Below are positions 1-8,987 of a DNA stretch of 64,000 nucleotides, piece after piece. Source of the stretch: Methylobacterium sp. Leaf118 (GTDB lineage Bacteria > Pseudomonadota > Alphaproteobacteria > Rhizobiales > Beijerinckiaceae). The first letter of the stretch is position 1. Every line of letters begins with the position of its first letter. The position numbers and the translations under genes were made by a program. Under the pieces are notes generated by a model, which ran no database searches, was not told where the DNA came from, and worked only from the letters and a program-made list of their open reading frames with translations. The DNA is taken from positions 1 to 64,000 of the forward strand of contig NZ_CAKLBV010000014.1 of NCBI RefSeq assembly GCF_920984675.1. Reading direction: 5' to 3'.

Positions 1-1518
1 GCCGCCCTGACCCTGCTGCCCGCGGGCGCCCTGGCGCAGGACGCCGCTCCGGCCCTGCCCGCCGCCGGCTCGGCCTTCTCGGACGCGACCGTGCCGGACC
101 TCGCCCGGGCGCTCGGCCGGCGCCCCTTCGTGGCGAGCCCCACCGATGACCTGCCGGACGGTCTGAAAAACCTCTCGCGGGAGCAGTACCGGGCCATCCG
201 CATCCGCCCCGACGGGCTGGTCTGGGGCGGCGAGCCGCACGGCGTCGCCCTGGAGCCGCTCCTGCGCGGCTTCTACTTCACCGATCGGGTCGCGCTCTTC
301 ACCGTCGAGGACGGGATCGTCCGCCCCATCGCCTACGATCCCGCCGGCTACGACAGCGGCGGCGCCGCCCTGCCGGAGGCCGGTAAGGAGCCGGGCTTTT
401 CCGGCCTGCGCATCCGCGCCCGGATCGGCGAGACGCATCAAGACTTCGCGATCCTCCAGGGCGCCTGCTTCTATCGCCTGATCGGGCAGGGCCAGGATTT
501 CGGCGTCAACGGCCGCGCCCTGATGCTGCGCCCCGCCGACCCGCGCGGCGAGGAATTCCCGCGCTGGCGCGCCCTGTTCGTCGAGCGGCCGAAGGAGGCC
601 GGCCGCCCCCTCGTGATCCACGCGCTGGTTGATTCCGAATCGCTCGCCGCCGCCTTCCGGCTGGAACTCACGCCGGGCGAGACCGCCGGGGCCACGGTCG
701 CCGCCACGCTGGTGACCCGCCGCGACATCGAGCATCTCGGCCTTGCCGGCATGCAGGCCCCGTTCCTGTTCGGTCCCCACGACCGGCGCGGGGCCGACGA
801 CGCCCGGGCCGCGGCCTACGCGGCGGGCGGTCTCCAGATCCGCAACGGCGGCGAGGAGGCGATCTGGCGCCCGGTGCGCAACCCCGAGACGCTCCAGATC
901 TCGAGCTTCGTCGACAGCGGGCCGAAGGGGTTCGGCCTGATCCAGCGCGACCGCAGCTTCGAGACCTTCGAGGACGACCGGCGCCGTTGGGAGCGCGGCC
1001 CCTCCCTCTGGGTCGAGCCCGGCGAGGCCGCGGGCGTCGAGGGCCTGTGGGGGGAGGGGGCCGTCACCCTCATCGAGATCCCGAGCGACGCCGAGATCAA
1101 CGAGAATGTGATCGCCTATTGGCGGCCCAAGGCGCCGCTGCCCGCGGGCCGGGAGGTCCACCTCACCTACCGTCAGGCCTGGGGAAGCGAGCCCGGGATC
1201 GCGCCGCTCGCCCGCGTCACGGGCACCCGCAGCGGACGCGGGGGCGCCAATCCACGCCGGCTGTTCCTGGTCGACTTCACGGGCGAGGCCTTGTTCACCC
1301 CCGAAGGCGCCGCGCGGCCCCTCGAGACCGTGCTGATCGTCGGGCAGGGCAAGCTCGTGGAGGGGGCGACCCGCTGGTTCGTCCGCCCCGAGCAGCGCAC
1401 CGTGCGGGTCGCGTTCGAGATCGATCCCGGCAGCGAGCGGGCGAGCGAGCTGCGCCTTGCCCTGAAGACGGAAGGTCGGCAGATCACCGAGACGTGGCTG
1501 TACCGCTGGACGCCCTGA
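1..1518 (+). CDS. opgG: Glucans biosynthesis protein G (OpgG/MdoG), 5' end missing
   Basis: Periplasmic protein needed for osmoregulated periplasmic glucan (OPG) synthesis, acting with the membrane glucosyltransferase OpgH. The frame is open from base 1, so the start lies left of the window; the first visible residues (AALTLLPAGALAQDA) look like the end of a signal peptide with an ALA-Q cleavage site. The rest (about 490 residues) matches the OpgG family: beta-sandwich body with FYFTDRVALF near the N-terminus, GQDFGVNGRALMLRPADPRG in the middle and a C-terminal Ig-like part ending ETWLYRWTP. opgH starts 23 bases downstream, so the two are probably co-transcribed. Host chromosomal gene, no sign of transfer. 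Confidence 0.93.
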   Translation, partial: AALTLLPAGALAQDAAPALPAAGSAFSDATVPDLARALGRRPFVASPTDDLPDGLKNLSREQYRAIRIRPDGLVWGGEPHGVALEPLLRGFYFTDRVALFTVEDGIVRPIAYDPAGYDSGGAALPEAGKEPGFSGLRIRARIGETHQDFAILQGACFYRLIGQGQDFGVNGRALMLRPADPRGEEFPRWRALFVERPKEAGRPLVIHALVDSESLAAAFRLELTPGETAGATVAATLVTRRDIEHLGLAGMQAPFLFGPHDRRGADDARAAAYAAGGLQIRNGGEEAIWRPVRNPETLQISSFVDSGPKGFGLIQRDRSFETFEDDRRRWERGPSLWVEPGEAAGVEGLWGEGAVTLIEIPSDAEINENVIAYWRPKAPLPAGREVHLTYRQAWGSEPGIAPLARVTGTRSGRGGANPRRLFLVDFTGEALFTPEGAARPLETVLIVGQGKLVEGATRWFVRPEQRTVRVAFEIDPGSERASELRLALKTEGRQITETWLYRWTP

Positions 1519-1541
1519 GCGTCCGGCGAACCGGAGCATCG

Positions 1542-3728
1542 ATGTCTGACACCGCCGAGATCCCTCGCGAGATCCCTCGCGAGATCCCCCGCGAGATCGC
1601 CCCGACGCAGGAGCCGGACGGCGGGCGCGCGGTCACCCTCGCGCCGGCCATGCCGCCGCGCGCGCCCCTGGCAATGCCGGTGCAGGACCTGCGCCGGGCG
1701 TCCGCGCCGACGCGCGCGGGCGGGGGCGGGCCTCTGCCGGCCCGCCTGTTCGTGTTCGGGGGCGCCGCGGCGCTCACCGCCTACGGCGCGTGGCAGATGT
1801 ACGAGGTGATCTCGGTCTCCGGCGGCGCCACCTGGCTGCAATACGTGCTGCTGGTGCTGTTCGTTCTGAACTTCTCGTGGATCGCGCTGGCCTTCACCGC
1901 GGCGCTTCTCGGCTTCGCGGCCCTCCTGCGGGCCGGCCCCGAGGCGCCGGTGCCGACGGCCCTGACCACCCGCACCGCGGTCGTCATGCCGGTCTACAAC
2001 GAGGGCAGCGCCCGGGTCTTCGCCGGTCTCCAGGCGATGCACGACGCGGTCGAGGCCACGGGCCTCGGCACCGCGTTCGACTGGTTCGTGCTCTCGGATT
2101 CGACGCAAGCCGACGCCTGGATCGCCGAGGAACGCGCCTTCCGGGCGCTGCGGGCCGAACTCGGCCCGGAGGCGCGCCTCTATTACCGGCATCGCGAGAA
2201 GAACCATCACCGCAAGGCCGGCAACATCGCCGATTTCGTCACCGGCTGGGGCGCCGCCTACGACCACATGCTGGTGCTCGACGCCGACAGCCTGCTCACG
2301 GGCGAGTGCATCGTCCGCCTCGCCGCCGCCATGGAGGCCGACCCGCAGGCCGGCATCGTCCAGAGCCTGCCGCTCATCATCAACCGCAACACCCTGTTCG
2401 CGCGGCTCCAGCAATTCGCGGCGCGCATCTACGGCCCGGTCATTGCCACCGGCCTGTCGGTCTGGTCCGGCCGCGACAGCAATTACTGGGGCCACAACGC
2501 CATCATCCGGATGCGTGCCTTCGCCGAGGCCGCCGGCCTGCCCGACCTGAAGGGCCGTCCGCCCTTCGGCGGCCATATCCTCAGCCACGATTTCGTCGAG
2601 GCGGCCCTGATCCGCCGCGCGGGCTGGGGCGTGACCATGCTGCCGCGGCTGGAGGGCTCCTACGAGGAGAGCCCGCCCTCCCTGATCGATCTGGCCGTGC
2701 GGGACCGGCGCTGGGCCCAGGGGAACCTGCAGCACGCCCGCGTCATCGGCGCGGCGGGTCTCGCCCCGGCCTCCCGCCAGCACTTCGCCACGGGCATCGC
2801 CGGCTACGTCGCCTCGCCGCTCTGGCTGGCGCAGCTCGTCATCGGCCTCATCATCGTGCTGCAGACCGCCTGGGTGCGTCCCGAGTATTTTTCCGCGGAG
2901 TTCGGCCTCTACCCGGTCTGGCCCCGCTTCGATCCCGTGCGCGCGCTCCAACTCTTCGCCCTCACCATGGGCATCCTGCTGGCTCCGAAATTCCTGGGAT
3001 TGCTTCTCGCGCTGCTCGATGCGCGGATCCGGCGGGCCAGCGGCGGGGTCGGGCGCCTGACCCTCTCCTTCCTCATCGAGATCCTGCTCTCGGCGCTGAT
3101 CGCGCCGATCGCGATGGTGGTCCAGTCGGGCTCGGTCTTCCAGATCCTGGCCGGGCGCGACACCGGCTGGAACCCGCAGCGGCGCGACGACGGCTCGATT
3201 CCCCTCTCCGACATCGTGCGCCGCCATCGCTGGCACACCGGGCTCGGGATCGTCACGGGCATCGCCGCCTTCGCGATCGCGACCTCGCTGTTCCTCTGGA
3301 TGTCGCCGACGATCCTCGGCCTCGTCCTGGCGATTCCGCTCTCCTGGGCGAGCGGACAGCTGGCGCTCGGCCTCGCCCTCAAGCGGCGTGGCCTGCTCGT
3401 CACCCCAGAGGAGGAGGCGCCCCCCGCCATCGCGCGGCACGCGGGCGAACTCGCCGCCCGCAACGCGGCGCGCGGCTTCGACGACACAGACGCGCTGGCG
3501 GCCCTGCACGCCGACCCCGACCTCGCCCGCGACCATGCCGCGATGCTGCCCGAGGGCCGCGCCCGCACCCGCGGCCAGATCGACGCCGAGCACACGCTCG
3601 CCCGCGCCAAGATCGTCGAGGCGGAAACGCTGCCCGAAGCGCAGGCCTGGCTCTCACCCCGCGAGCGCTTCGCCCTTCTCCACGACCGTGCACTGCTCGA
3701 CCAACTCACCCGCCTGCGCCCGGCCTGA
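1542..3728 (+). CDS. opgH: Glucans biosynthesis glucosyltransferase H (OpgH/MdoH)
   Basis: Inner-membrane family-2 glycosyltransferase that builds the beta-glucan backbone of OPGs from UDP-glucose. 728 residues from the ATG at 1542, which directly follows opgG; the frame is open further upstream but that part overlaps opgG and is not coding. Two membrane segments near residues 68-90 and 98-128, a cytosolic catalytic domain with the DxD-type motif LDADS near residue 247 and the RRWAQGN acceptor motif near residue 388, then several C-terminal membrane segments (residues about 420-610). Odd detail: the extreme N-terminus carries the tandem repeat EIPR three times, encoded by an imperfect 12-bp DNA repeat at about 1557-1598, a site likely to vary in length. 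Confidence 0.94.
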   Translation: MSDTAEIPREIPREIPREIAPTQEPDGGRAVTLAPAMPPRAPLAMPVQDLRRASAPTRAGGGGPLPARLFVFGGAAALTAYGAWQMYEVISVSGGATWLQYVLLVLFVLNFSWIALAFTAALLGFAALLRAGPEAPVPTALTTRTAVVMPVYNEGSARVFAGLQAMHDAVEATGLGTAFDWFVLSDSTQADAWIAEERAFRALRAELGPEARLYYRHREKNHHRKAGNIADFVTGWGAAYDHMLVLDADSLLTGECIVRLAAAMEADPQAGIVQSLPLIINRNTLFARLQQFAARIYGPVIATGLSVWSGRDSNYWGHNAIIRMRAFAEAAGLPDLKGRPPFGGHILSHDFVEAALIRRAGWGVTMLPRLEGSYEESPPSLIDLAVRDRRWAQGNLQHARVIGAAGLAPASRQHFATGIAGYVASPLWLAQLVIGLIIVLQTAWVRPEYFSAEFGLYPVWPRFDPVRALQLFALTMGILLAPKFLGLLLALLDARIRRASGGVGRLTLSFLIEILLSALIAPIAMVVQSGSVFQILAGRDTGWNPQRRDDGSIPLSDIVRRHRWHTGLGIVTGIAAFAIATSLFLWMSPTILGLVLAIPLSWASGQLALGLALKRRGLLVTPEEEAPPAIARHAGELAARNAARGFDDTDALAALHADPDLARDHAAMLPEGRARTRGQIDAEHTLARAKIVEAETLPEAQAWLSPRERFALLHDRALLDQLTRLRPA

Positions 3729-3771
3729 TCCCCCGCAATGACGGGCGTCGGCCCGCGGCCCTAGACACGAC

Positions 3772-3799
3772 GAACCGGCCCGGCGTCCCGCGCCGGTTC
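3772..3799 (+). terminator. Hairpin downstream of opgH
   Basis: Perfect 8-bp inverted repeat (gaaccggc at 3772-3779, gccggttc at 3792-3799) with a 12-base loop, 44 bases after the opgH stop and directly before the tRNA fragment. It lacks a clear T-run, so intrinsic termination is likely but not certain. Confidence 0.5.
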
Positions 3800-3801
3800 G
3801 G

Positions 3802-3840
3802 GGAAGGGTGGCCGAGTGGATTAAGGCAGCGGTCTTGAAA
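3802..3840 (+). pseudogene. 5' half of a tRNA-Ser gene, cut at the anticodon loop
   Basis: Identical to the first 39 bases of the intact tRNA-Ser(TGA) at 8988 except for one base (a at 3820 where the intact copy has t). Identity stops right after the anticodon loop cttgaaa at 3840; the 3' half is absent. Tyrosine recombinases commonly cross over in tRNA anticodon loops, so this is best read as the left scar of an ancient integration. The complete copy 5.2 kb to the right would then be the reconstituted gene. It cannot fold into a tRNA. Confidence 0.85.
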
Positions 3841-4163
3841 CTCGCTCTCGGCCATCCTGACAAATCCTTTTCAGTTCGCTTAGCTGTTGTCCTGTATGCG
3901 TTTTTCGCCTCGCAACGCCGTCCTCATGCCGGCCCATCACGGCCTGTGATACCGAGTTGGGCAGCAAAAGCGGTAGCAGATAGCCCCTGTCTGTTCGGGT
4001 AGAGAGGCTGCAATGCTGGCGGCGAGATCGGCGGTCGTGAGGCCCGGCCGGGCTGCGAAAGGTGGACGCCAAACGTCCAGGTTTCCGTTCAGTCCGCCGG
4101 GCCGGGTACCGACTTGGCCCTCGCTGCGGGAGCGGGCACGGCTCTCGGATCGCCACTTCGATC
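3841..4163. other. Left end of the decayed island, no gene recognised
   Basis: No convincing coding sequence on either strand. It contains agcaaaagcggtagca at 3963-3978, which is nearly the same as agcaaagcggtagca at 8916-8930 just after the integrase remnant at the other end of the island, so the two may be remnants of matching element ends. Confidence 0.4.
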
Positions 4164-4206
4164 CCTGATCCGGGCTCCGCTTGATCAAAGCGGAGCCCGG
4201 ATCAGG
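4164..4206. repeat. Perfect 19-bp inverted repeat with 5-base loop
   Basis: Left arm 4164-4182 (cctgatccgggctccgctt) and right arm 4188-4206 are exact reverse complements around the loop gatca. No T-run follows. It could be a REP-like or mobile hairpin or a terminator; its perfection in a decayed region argues for recent origin. Confidence 0.85.
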
Positions 4207-4249
4207 CAAGCCCGCGCGGCGTTTGAGCGAAGCCCAAATCCGCCATCCC

Positions 4250-4291
4250 GAAGGGATCAACCGGATTTGGGAAGGGATCAACCGGATTTGG
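4250..4291. repeat. 21-bp tandem duplication
   Basis: Two exact back-to-back copies (4250-4270 and 4271-4291) beginning gaagggatcaaccggattt. The unit is a multiple of three and would read as a repeated GINRIWE peptide in the frame of the following pseudogene. It lies between the 19-bp hairpin and that pseudogene. Confidence 0.85.
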
Positions 4292-4543
4292 TATGAGTGG
4301 GAGCTTGAGTTCTCTCCGCTTTCCCGCCGCGTGACGCGGCATGGCGTGACCATCCAAGTCCACATCTACCGCTTCGCCGGCACAAACGACGGCGGGACGC
4401 TTGAGGTCGTCGATCATGAGGATGGATAGACCGTCTGGGACGGGAATTTCGAGACCGACGTAGAGGCCTACGAGGTCTTCGAGCAATGCGTCCATAAGGA
4501 AGGCACCCGAACGTTCTCGGAGGACACGGCCACGCGGCACTGA
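4292..4543 (+). pseudogene. Small conserved protein broken by an in-frame TAG
   Basis: The frame reads YEWELEFSPLSRRVTRHG, then VHIYRFAGTNDGGTLEVVDH up to an amber codon at 4427-4429. It continues without frame change as TVWDGNFETDVEAYEVFEQC and ends at TGA 4541-4543. Composition and continuity on both sides of the TAG show one former gene of about 85-90 residues. It resembles small acidic hypothetical proteins that I recall from Methylobacterium and relatives, of unknown function. The original start is unclear because the upstream part runs into the tandem repeat and hairpin. Probably inactive unless the TAG is read through. Confidence 0.55.
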
Positions 4544-4784
4544 TCCCACCGCCGCGACCTCCATCGCCGAAGACTGCACGCCCGAGCGGCAGCGCCCCAT
4601 TTGCCCCGGTCGTGGAGCTGATCAGTCGGAAATTCGGACGACGATGTGTCCGGGCGCGCCACGACTGCGCTTGACTTCTCGCCTAGTCCACCCGTCAGTC
4701 CTCTTCTGAACGGAAGCCGCCGACCGAGCTGCCCGCGGGTTTTCGGGCGCAGAGCCGAGCGCCTGCCACTGAGGAAACGCAATC
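4544..4784. promoter_or_regulatory. Upstream region of the RTX protein gene
   Basis: About 240 bases without a gene. A TTGACT at 4672-4677 could be a -35 element but no good -10 follows at the right distance. The RBS-like tgaggaaa lies 7 bases before the ATG at 4785. Confidence 0.35.
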
Positions 4785-6962
4785 ATGGCCGCCGTTAACA
4801 CTGCAAGTCTCGTTCGCGTGTCCGTATCCAGCGCAGGCACCGCAGGAAACAGTTCGAGCAACTCAGACGGAATTTCTAAAAACGGACGTTACGTGCTGAT
4901 TCAAAGCTTCGCCAGCAATATCGTTCAGGACGACGACAACGGCTCCACCGACCTTTTCCTACGCGATACCGTAACGGGCGCCACCACACTGATCTCGGCC
5001 GCCCCTGACGGCTCAACTGCCAACGATGTCTCCTCCGCCGGCACGATCTCCGACGATGGCCGATACGTGGCGTTCCAAAGCTATGCCACCGATCTCGTGG
5101 GTTCAGATGCTAACGGGCAATACGACGTATTCGTGCGGGACATGCAGTCGGGCGCGACCTTCCGCATCTCTCAGCCCAGCGACGGTACCGAGGGGAACAG
5201 TTTCAGCTCCGAACCTCAGATCACCGCGGACGGTCGTACCGTGGTCTTCACCAGCAATGCCAGCAACCTCGTGGCCGGTGACGGCAACGGCTGGTCCGAC
5301 GTGTTCGCCTACGACATGCTGAGCGGAAAAACCCGGCTAATCTCCGTCGCCACGGACGGCAGCCAGGGTGACGGCGCCAGCTACGAGGCCACCGCTTCGG
5401 CCGACGGACGCTACGTCGTGTTCACGAGCAACGCCGGCAACCTCGTCGCGAGCGATACCAACGGCGCCTCCGACATCTTCCTGCGCGACAAGGTGACAGG
5501 CGTCACCACCCGCGTCTCGCTCGGAAGCGGCGGTACGCAGACCGACCGCAACAGCTTCCGGGCGGACTTGTCGGACAACGGCCGCTATGTCGTCTTCGAG
5601 AGCCTCGCCGGCAACCTCCTCGCGAACGACACCAACGGTCAGGTTGACGTCTTCCTGCGCGACATGGCGACGGGCACGACCAAGCTCGTCTCTGCGAACG
5701 CGGGCGGCGTCATTGGGAACGCCGGGAGCTACAATGCTGGCATCTCGGCCGATGGACGCTACGTCGTGTTCGAGAGCGAGGCCACCAACCTCGTCGCGGG
5801 TGACACCAACAGCAAGAGTGACATCTTCCTGCGCGACACCCTTGCGGGAACCACCACCCGCCTGTCCCTGGCCTGGAACGGAGCGGAGGGCAACCAAGCG
5901 TCTAACGATCCGCACATCTCCTCCGACGGGCGGTTCGTCACCTTCTCGAGCAATGCAACCAACTTCGTGCGCGGCGACACCAACGGCAACGCGGACGTGT
6001 TCCGCGTTTCGCTCGTCGCCTCGGACGCGGCCGACCGCATGATCGGCTCGGACGGCGCCGACACGATCAGTGGCCTCGGCGGGGCCGACATCCTTGATGG
6101 CGGGCTCGGTGCCGACACTCTTACGGGCGGGGCGGGGGACGATACCTTCATCGTCGACAATGCCGGCGACAAGGTCATCGAGGCGGCGGGCGGCGGCTTC
6201 GACAGCGTCGTCACGAGCGTCAGCTACGCCCTCACCGCCGGACAGGCCATCGAGAACCTTGACACGATCGATCCAACCGCACTCGCCTCCATCAACCTCA
6301 CCGGCAACGCCAGCGCCAACACGCTCACCGGCAACGACGGTGCCAACACCCTCAATGGGGGAGCCGGCGCCGACGTGCTGATCGGGCGCTTCGGCTCCGA
6401 CACATACTATGTCGACACCCGTGCCGACCAAGTCATCGAGGGGGTGGGCGAAGGCAACGATACGGTACTTTCCTCGGTGAGCTACATGCTGGCGGCGGGC
6501 CAGGAAATCGAGGCGCTGCGGCTCCTCGTCTCGACCGGATCGGCGGCGCTCAACCTAACCGGCAACGCACGCGCTCAGTCGTTGACCGGCAACACCGGTG
6601 CCAACATCTTGGATGGCGGTTGGGGCAACGACGTGCTGACCGGCCGGGGTGGAGCCGACACCTTCGTCTTCAACAGCGCCATCGGCCCCGGCAATGTCGA
6701 CCGCATCACCGACTTCGCCTCCGACGACACGATCCGGCTCTCCGACGCCATCTTCACGGCGCTGGCCCCCGGCCCGCTCGCGGGCGCTGCGTTCAAGAAC
6801 CTCGATTCGGGACCGGTCGATGCCAGCGACCGCCTCCTCTACAAACAATCGACCGGTGAGCTCTTCTACGACGCGGACGGCTCGGGGAGCGCAGTGAAGG
6901 TGAAGATCGCCGTGTTCGACAACAAAGCCGCGCTCTTCGCCGACGACTTCTTGATCGCGTAA
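4785..6962 (+). CDS. RTX calcium-binding protein with seven TolB-like propeller repeats
   Basis: 725 residues, no N-terminal signal peptide, as expected for a type I secretion substrate. Residues about 33-408 hold seven copies of a TolB/PD40-like repeat (pattern GRYVxFxSxAxNLVxxDxNG followed by DxFxRDxxxGxT), the number that closes a seven-bladed beta propeller. Residues about 417-690 hold three blocks of hemolysin-type glycine/aspartate repeats (GGAGDDTF, GGAGADVL, GGWGNDVL) that bind calcium. The C-terminus (ADTFVFNSAIGPGNVDRITD onward) is the serralysin-type end used as type I secretion signal. No enzymatic motif seen, so adhesive or binding function is inferred. It is the only intact large gene in the island; no ABC exporter is nearby, so secretion would rely on a host system. 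Confidence 0.88.
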   Translation: MAAVNTASLVRVSVSSAGTAGNSSSNSDGISKNGRYVLIQSFASNIVQDDDNGSTDLFLRDTVTGATTLISAAPDGSTANDVSSAGTISDDGRYVAFQSYATDLVGSDANGQYDVFVRDMQSGATFRISQPSDGTEGNSFSSEPQITADGRTVVFTSNASNLVAGDGNGWSDVFAYDMLSGKTRLISVATDGSQGDGASYEATASADGRYVVFTSNAGNLVASDTNGASDIFLRDKVTGVTTRVSLGSGGTQTDRNSFRADLSDNGRYVVFESLAGNLLANDTNGQVDVFLRDMATGTTKLVSANAGGVIGNAGSYNAGISADGRYVVFESEATNLVAGDTNSKSDIFLRDTLAGTTTRLSLAWNGAEGNQASNDPHISSDGRFVTFSSNATNFVRGDTNGNADVFRVSLVASDAADRMIGSDGADTISGLGGADILDGGLGADTLTGGAGDDTFIVDNAGDKVIEAAGGGFDSVVTSVSYALTAGQAIENLDTIDPTALASINLTGNASANTLTGNDGANTLNGGAGADVLIGRFGSDTYYVDTRADQVIEGVGEGNDTVLSSVSYMLAAGQEIEALRLLVSTGSAALNLTGNARAQSLTGNTGANILDGGWGNDVLTGRGGADTFVFNSAIGPGNVDRITDFASDDTIRLSDAIFTALAPGPLAGAAFKNLDSGPVDASDRLLYKQSTGELFYDADGSGSAVKVKIAVFDNKAALFADDFLIA

Positions 6963-7071
6963 GCCGCACCGGCGCACGGGTAACCTCACTGCGGCTGAGA
7001 CGCCTGGGGATTAGGATCATTGAGACTCGGAGATGTGCCCGGCGGTTGTCTCATACCTCTCGCGTTTTTGT
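6963..7071. other. Short gap between the RTX gene and IS66 remnant
   Basis: 109 bases with no gene. The IS66 homology breaks off at about 7075, so the truncation junction of the IS element lies at the right edge of this gap. Confidence 0.4.
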
Positions 7072-8438
7072 TTAGGAGCCGGCGAACAGGTAAGTCTTGC
7101 GCCCGACCGCCGCGCAGCGCCCGCTCGGCCGCGTTGTTGTCGAGCGCGATGCGTCCGTCGTCGAAGGCGCGGATGAGCGCCGACCAGCGGGCCAACATGG
7201 TGCGCAGCGCCTTGGCCCGTTCGGACCGCCCCGGCAGCTGGGTCAGGCTTCGTTCCGCCCACAGCTTCAGCGCCGCCGCCAGCGGCTTCGCGTGGGCCTG
7301 CCGCTCACGGGTGCGGGCGTCGGGCGGCTTGCCGTGCAGCTCACGCTCGATCCCGGAGAGCGCGCCGATCCGCGCCAGTGCCTCCGCGGCCAGCGCCGAG
7401 CCGGTCGCGGCATGCACGTCGAAGATCTTGCGGCGCAGATGAGCCCAACAGGCCGCCTCCGTCAGCGGGCCGCCCGGTCGGGCATTCTCGTAGAGTGCGT
7501 TGAAGCCGGCATAGCCGTCGGCCACCAACACGCTGGAGAAGCCTGCCAGATGCGCGAGCGGGCGCTCGCCCCGGCGGTCGGCCGAAGCGTAGAACACGGC
7601 CGCCGGCGGACGGGTGCCACCGTGGGGACGCTCGTCGCGCACGTAGGTCCAGAGCCGGCCGGTCCGGGTCTTGCCGCTGCCCGGCGCCAGCACCGGGATC
7701 GGCGTGTCGTCGCCGTGCAGGACGGCCGAGCCGGCAATCACCTCCCGGCGCAGGAGATCGACCAGCGGCCTCAAGGTGGCCGCGATGGCACCGAGCCAGC
7801 CGGAGAGCGTCGAGGTGGCCAGGTCCACCCCGTCACGGGCATAGATCTCGGCTTGGCGGTAGAGCGGCAGGTGGTCGTCGAACTTCGCCACCGCGATGTG
7901 GGCGAGCAGCCCGGGACCGGCCCGTCCGCGGGGAACGGCGTGGTGGGGCGCGGGGGCCTGCACCACCTGCTCGCAGGCACGGCAGGCAAAAGCCTCGCGC
8001 ACGTGGCGCACGACCTTGAAGCGGCCCGGCACGTAGTCGAGGCTCTCGGTCACGTCCTCGCCGATCCGGCGTGAGCCCCCGCCACAGGCCGGGCAGGTGC
8101 AGGGGCCGGCATGAACCACGCTCGCGCGCGGCAGGTGCTCGGGCAAGGCCCGCCGGGCCAGCCTGAGGCGTGCAGCTTCCACCGACTGGGCCACGCGGCG
8201 CGGCACCCAAGCGCTCGGCCGCGTCGGTCTCCAGCGCCTCGATGGCCAGTTCGAGTTGCTCGACCCGCTCGCCGAGCTTCTCGGAGGAGCCACCGAACCG
8301 CGCCCGCTTCAGCCGGGCGAGTTCGAAGCGCAGCTTCTCGATCAGGGTGTCGGCCTGGACCGCCTCGCGCGCCATGCCGACGATCAGACGCTTGAGCGCG
8401 TCGACGTCGTCGGGCAGCAGGGCAGGATCGAGAGCCAC
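7072..8438 (-). pseudogene. tnpC: IS66 transposase (TnpC), two frameshifts and truncated C-terminus
   Basis: Residues 1-77 (MALDPALLPDDVDALKRLIV onward) are in one frame. Near 8200 the reading moves to another frame that carries the rest: the CPACGG zinc-finger region, VVRHVREAFACRACEQVV, the DDE-type core with LHGDDTPIPVL and ADGYAGFNALYE, CWAHLRRKIFDVH and DNNAAERALR. Near 7110 a second frameshift separates this from VGRKTYLFAGS, after which a TAA at 7072-7074 and unrelated sequence follow. A full IS66 TnpC would run on for about 40-50 residues. Confidence 0.85.
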
Positions 8439-8515
8439 GCCAACAGCTTAGGCCTTGCGGAAGGGGCTCGCCACAGCCTCGGTCCCGGACACGACCGGCT
8501 CGGTAATCTTCCGCC

Positions 8516-8635
8516 TCAGCCCGCGATCGTCGGCCGGTCGGTGCGCCGCGGCGTGCGCCAGTCGATGCCCTCCAGCAGCATGGCGAGCAGGGCCGGCGTC
8601 AGCGCCGCCGCGGCCCCGGCGGTGGCCGGCCAGCC
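8516..8635 (-). pseudogene. tnpB: C-terminal fragment of IS66 accessory protein TnpB
   Basis: The last 39 codons read WPATAGAAAALTPALLAMLL then EGIDWRTPRRTDRPTIAG and stop, the typical TnpB end (LSxxQLxMLLEGIDWR). It lies 77 bases upstream of tnpC as in intact IS66 elements. Everything upstream is replaced by integrase sequence. Confidence 0.75.
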
Positions 8636-8909
8636 GGTACAGCCCAACAGCCTGACCCACGAATTCATGCGGATCCTGGCTCTGGCAGCGACGCTGCCCC
8701 GCATCCGCTTCCACGACCTTCGGCACAGCCACGCGACGCAGATGCTGGCCAACGGCATCCACCCGAAAATCGCGCAGGAGCGCCTTGGCCGCTCCAGCAT
8801 CGCGATCACCCTGGACCTGTACAGCCACGTTCTGCCGGGAATGCAGGAGGATGCGGCAACGAAGGTTGACGCTGCCCTGCGGGCGGCCATAGACAGGACC
8901 GCGGGCTGA
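8628..8909 (+). pseudogene. C-terminal remnant of a phage-type tyrosine recombinase
   Basis: About 93 codons: GQPVQPNSLTHEFMRIL, then RIRFHDLRHSHATQMLANGI (the H-x-x-R catalytic box), ERLGRSSIAITLDLYSHVLP (the LGHSS region and the catalytic tyrosine in LDLYSH) and the normal C-terminus ending DRTAG. The N-terminal DNA-binding part and the first catalytic arginine are gone, cut by the IS66 junction. This is probably the integrase of the older island, facing the tRNA-Ser gene 78 bases downstream. Confidence 0.8.
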
Positions 8910-8987
8910 AGTGGTAGCAAAGCGGTAGCAAACGCGGTTTTCGGCGCCAGACGTCGGAGCCGATTTCTCCAGGCATCTTAAAGGCTT

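Larger units (their letters stand above)
7072..8635 (-). mobile_element. Truncated, inactive IS66-family insertion sequence
   Basis: Leftward tnpB-tnpC remnant. The 5' side stops inside tnpB at about 8635, where integrase-derived sequence begins, and the 3' side stops inside tnpC at about 7075, 12 codons after the conserved NNAAERALR motif. Neither terminal inverted repeat is present. Two frameshifts add to the loss, so the copy is dead. Confidence 0.85.

Noticed and set aside
1173..3593. 806-codon open frame on the reverse strand of opgH
   Set aside because: Mirror frame of a highly GC-biased real gene; composition is repetitive R/D/G/E without any domain, and opgH is certain.
3808..4002. 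Forward frame starting in the tRNA fragment
   Set aside because: Begins inside tRNA sequence and has no protein-like composition.
4181..4291. Forward start MIKAEPGSGK for the interrupted small gene
   Set aside because: This stretch runs through the 19-bp hairpin and tandem repeat; homologous-looking sequence begins only near 4292.
5337..6431. 364-codon reverse frame inside the RTX gene
   Set aside because: Shadow of the repeat-rich forward gene.
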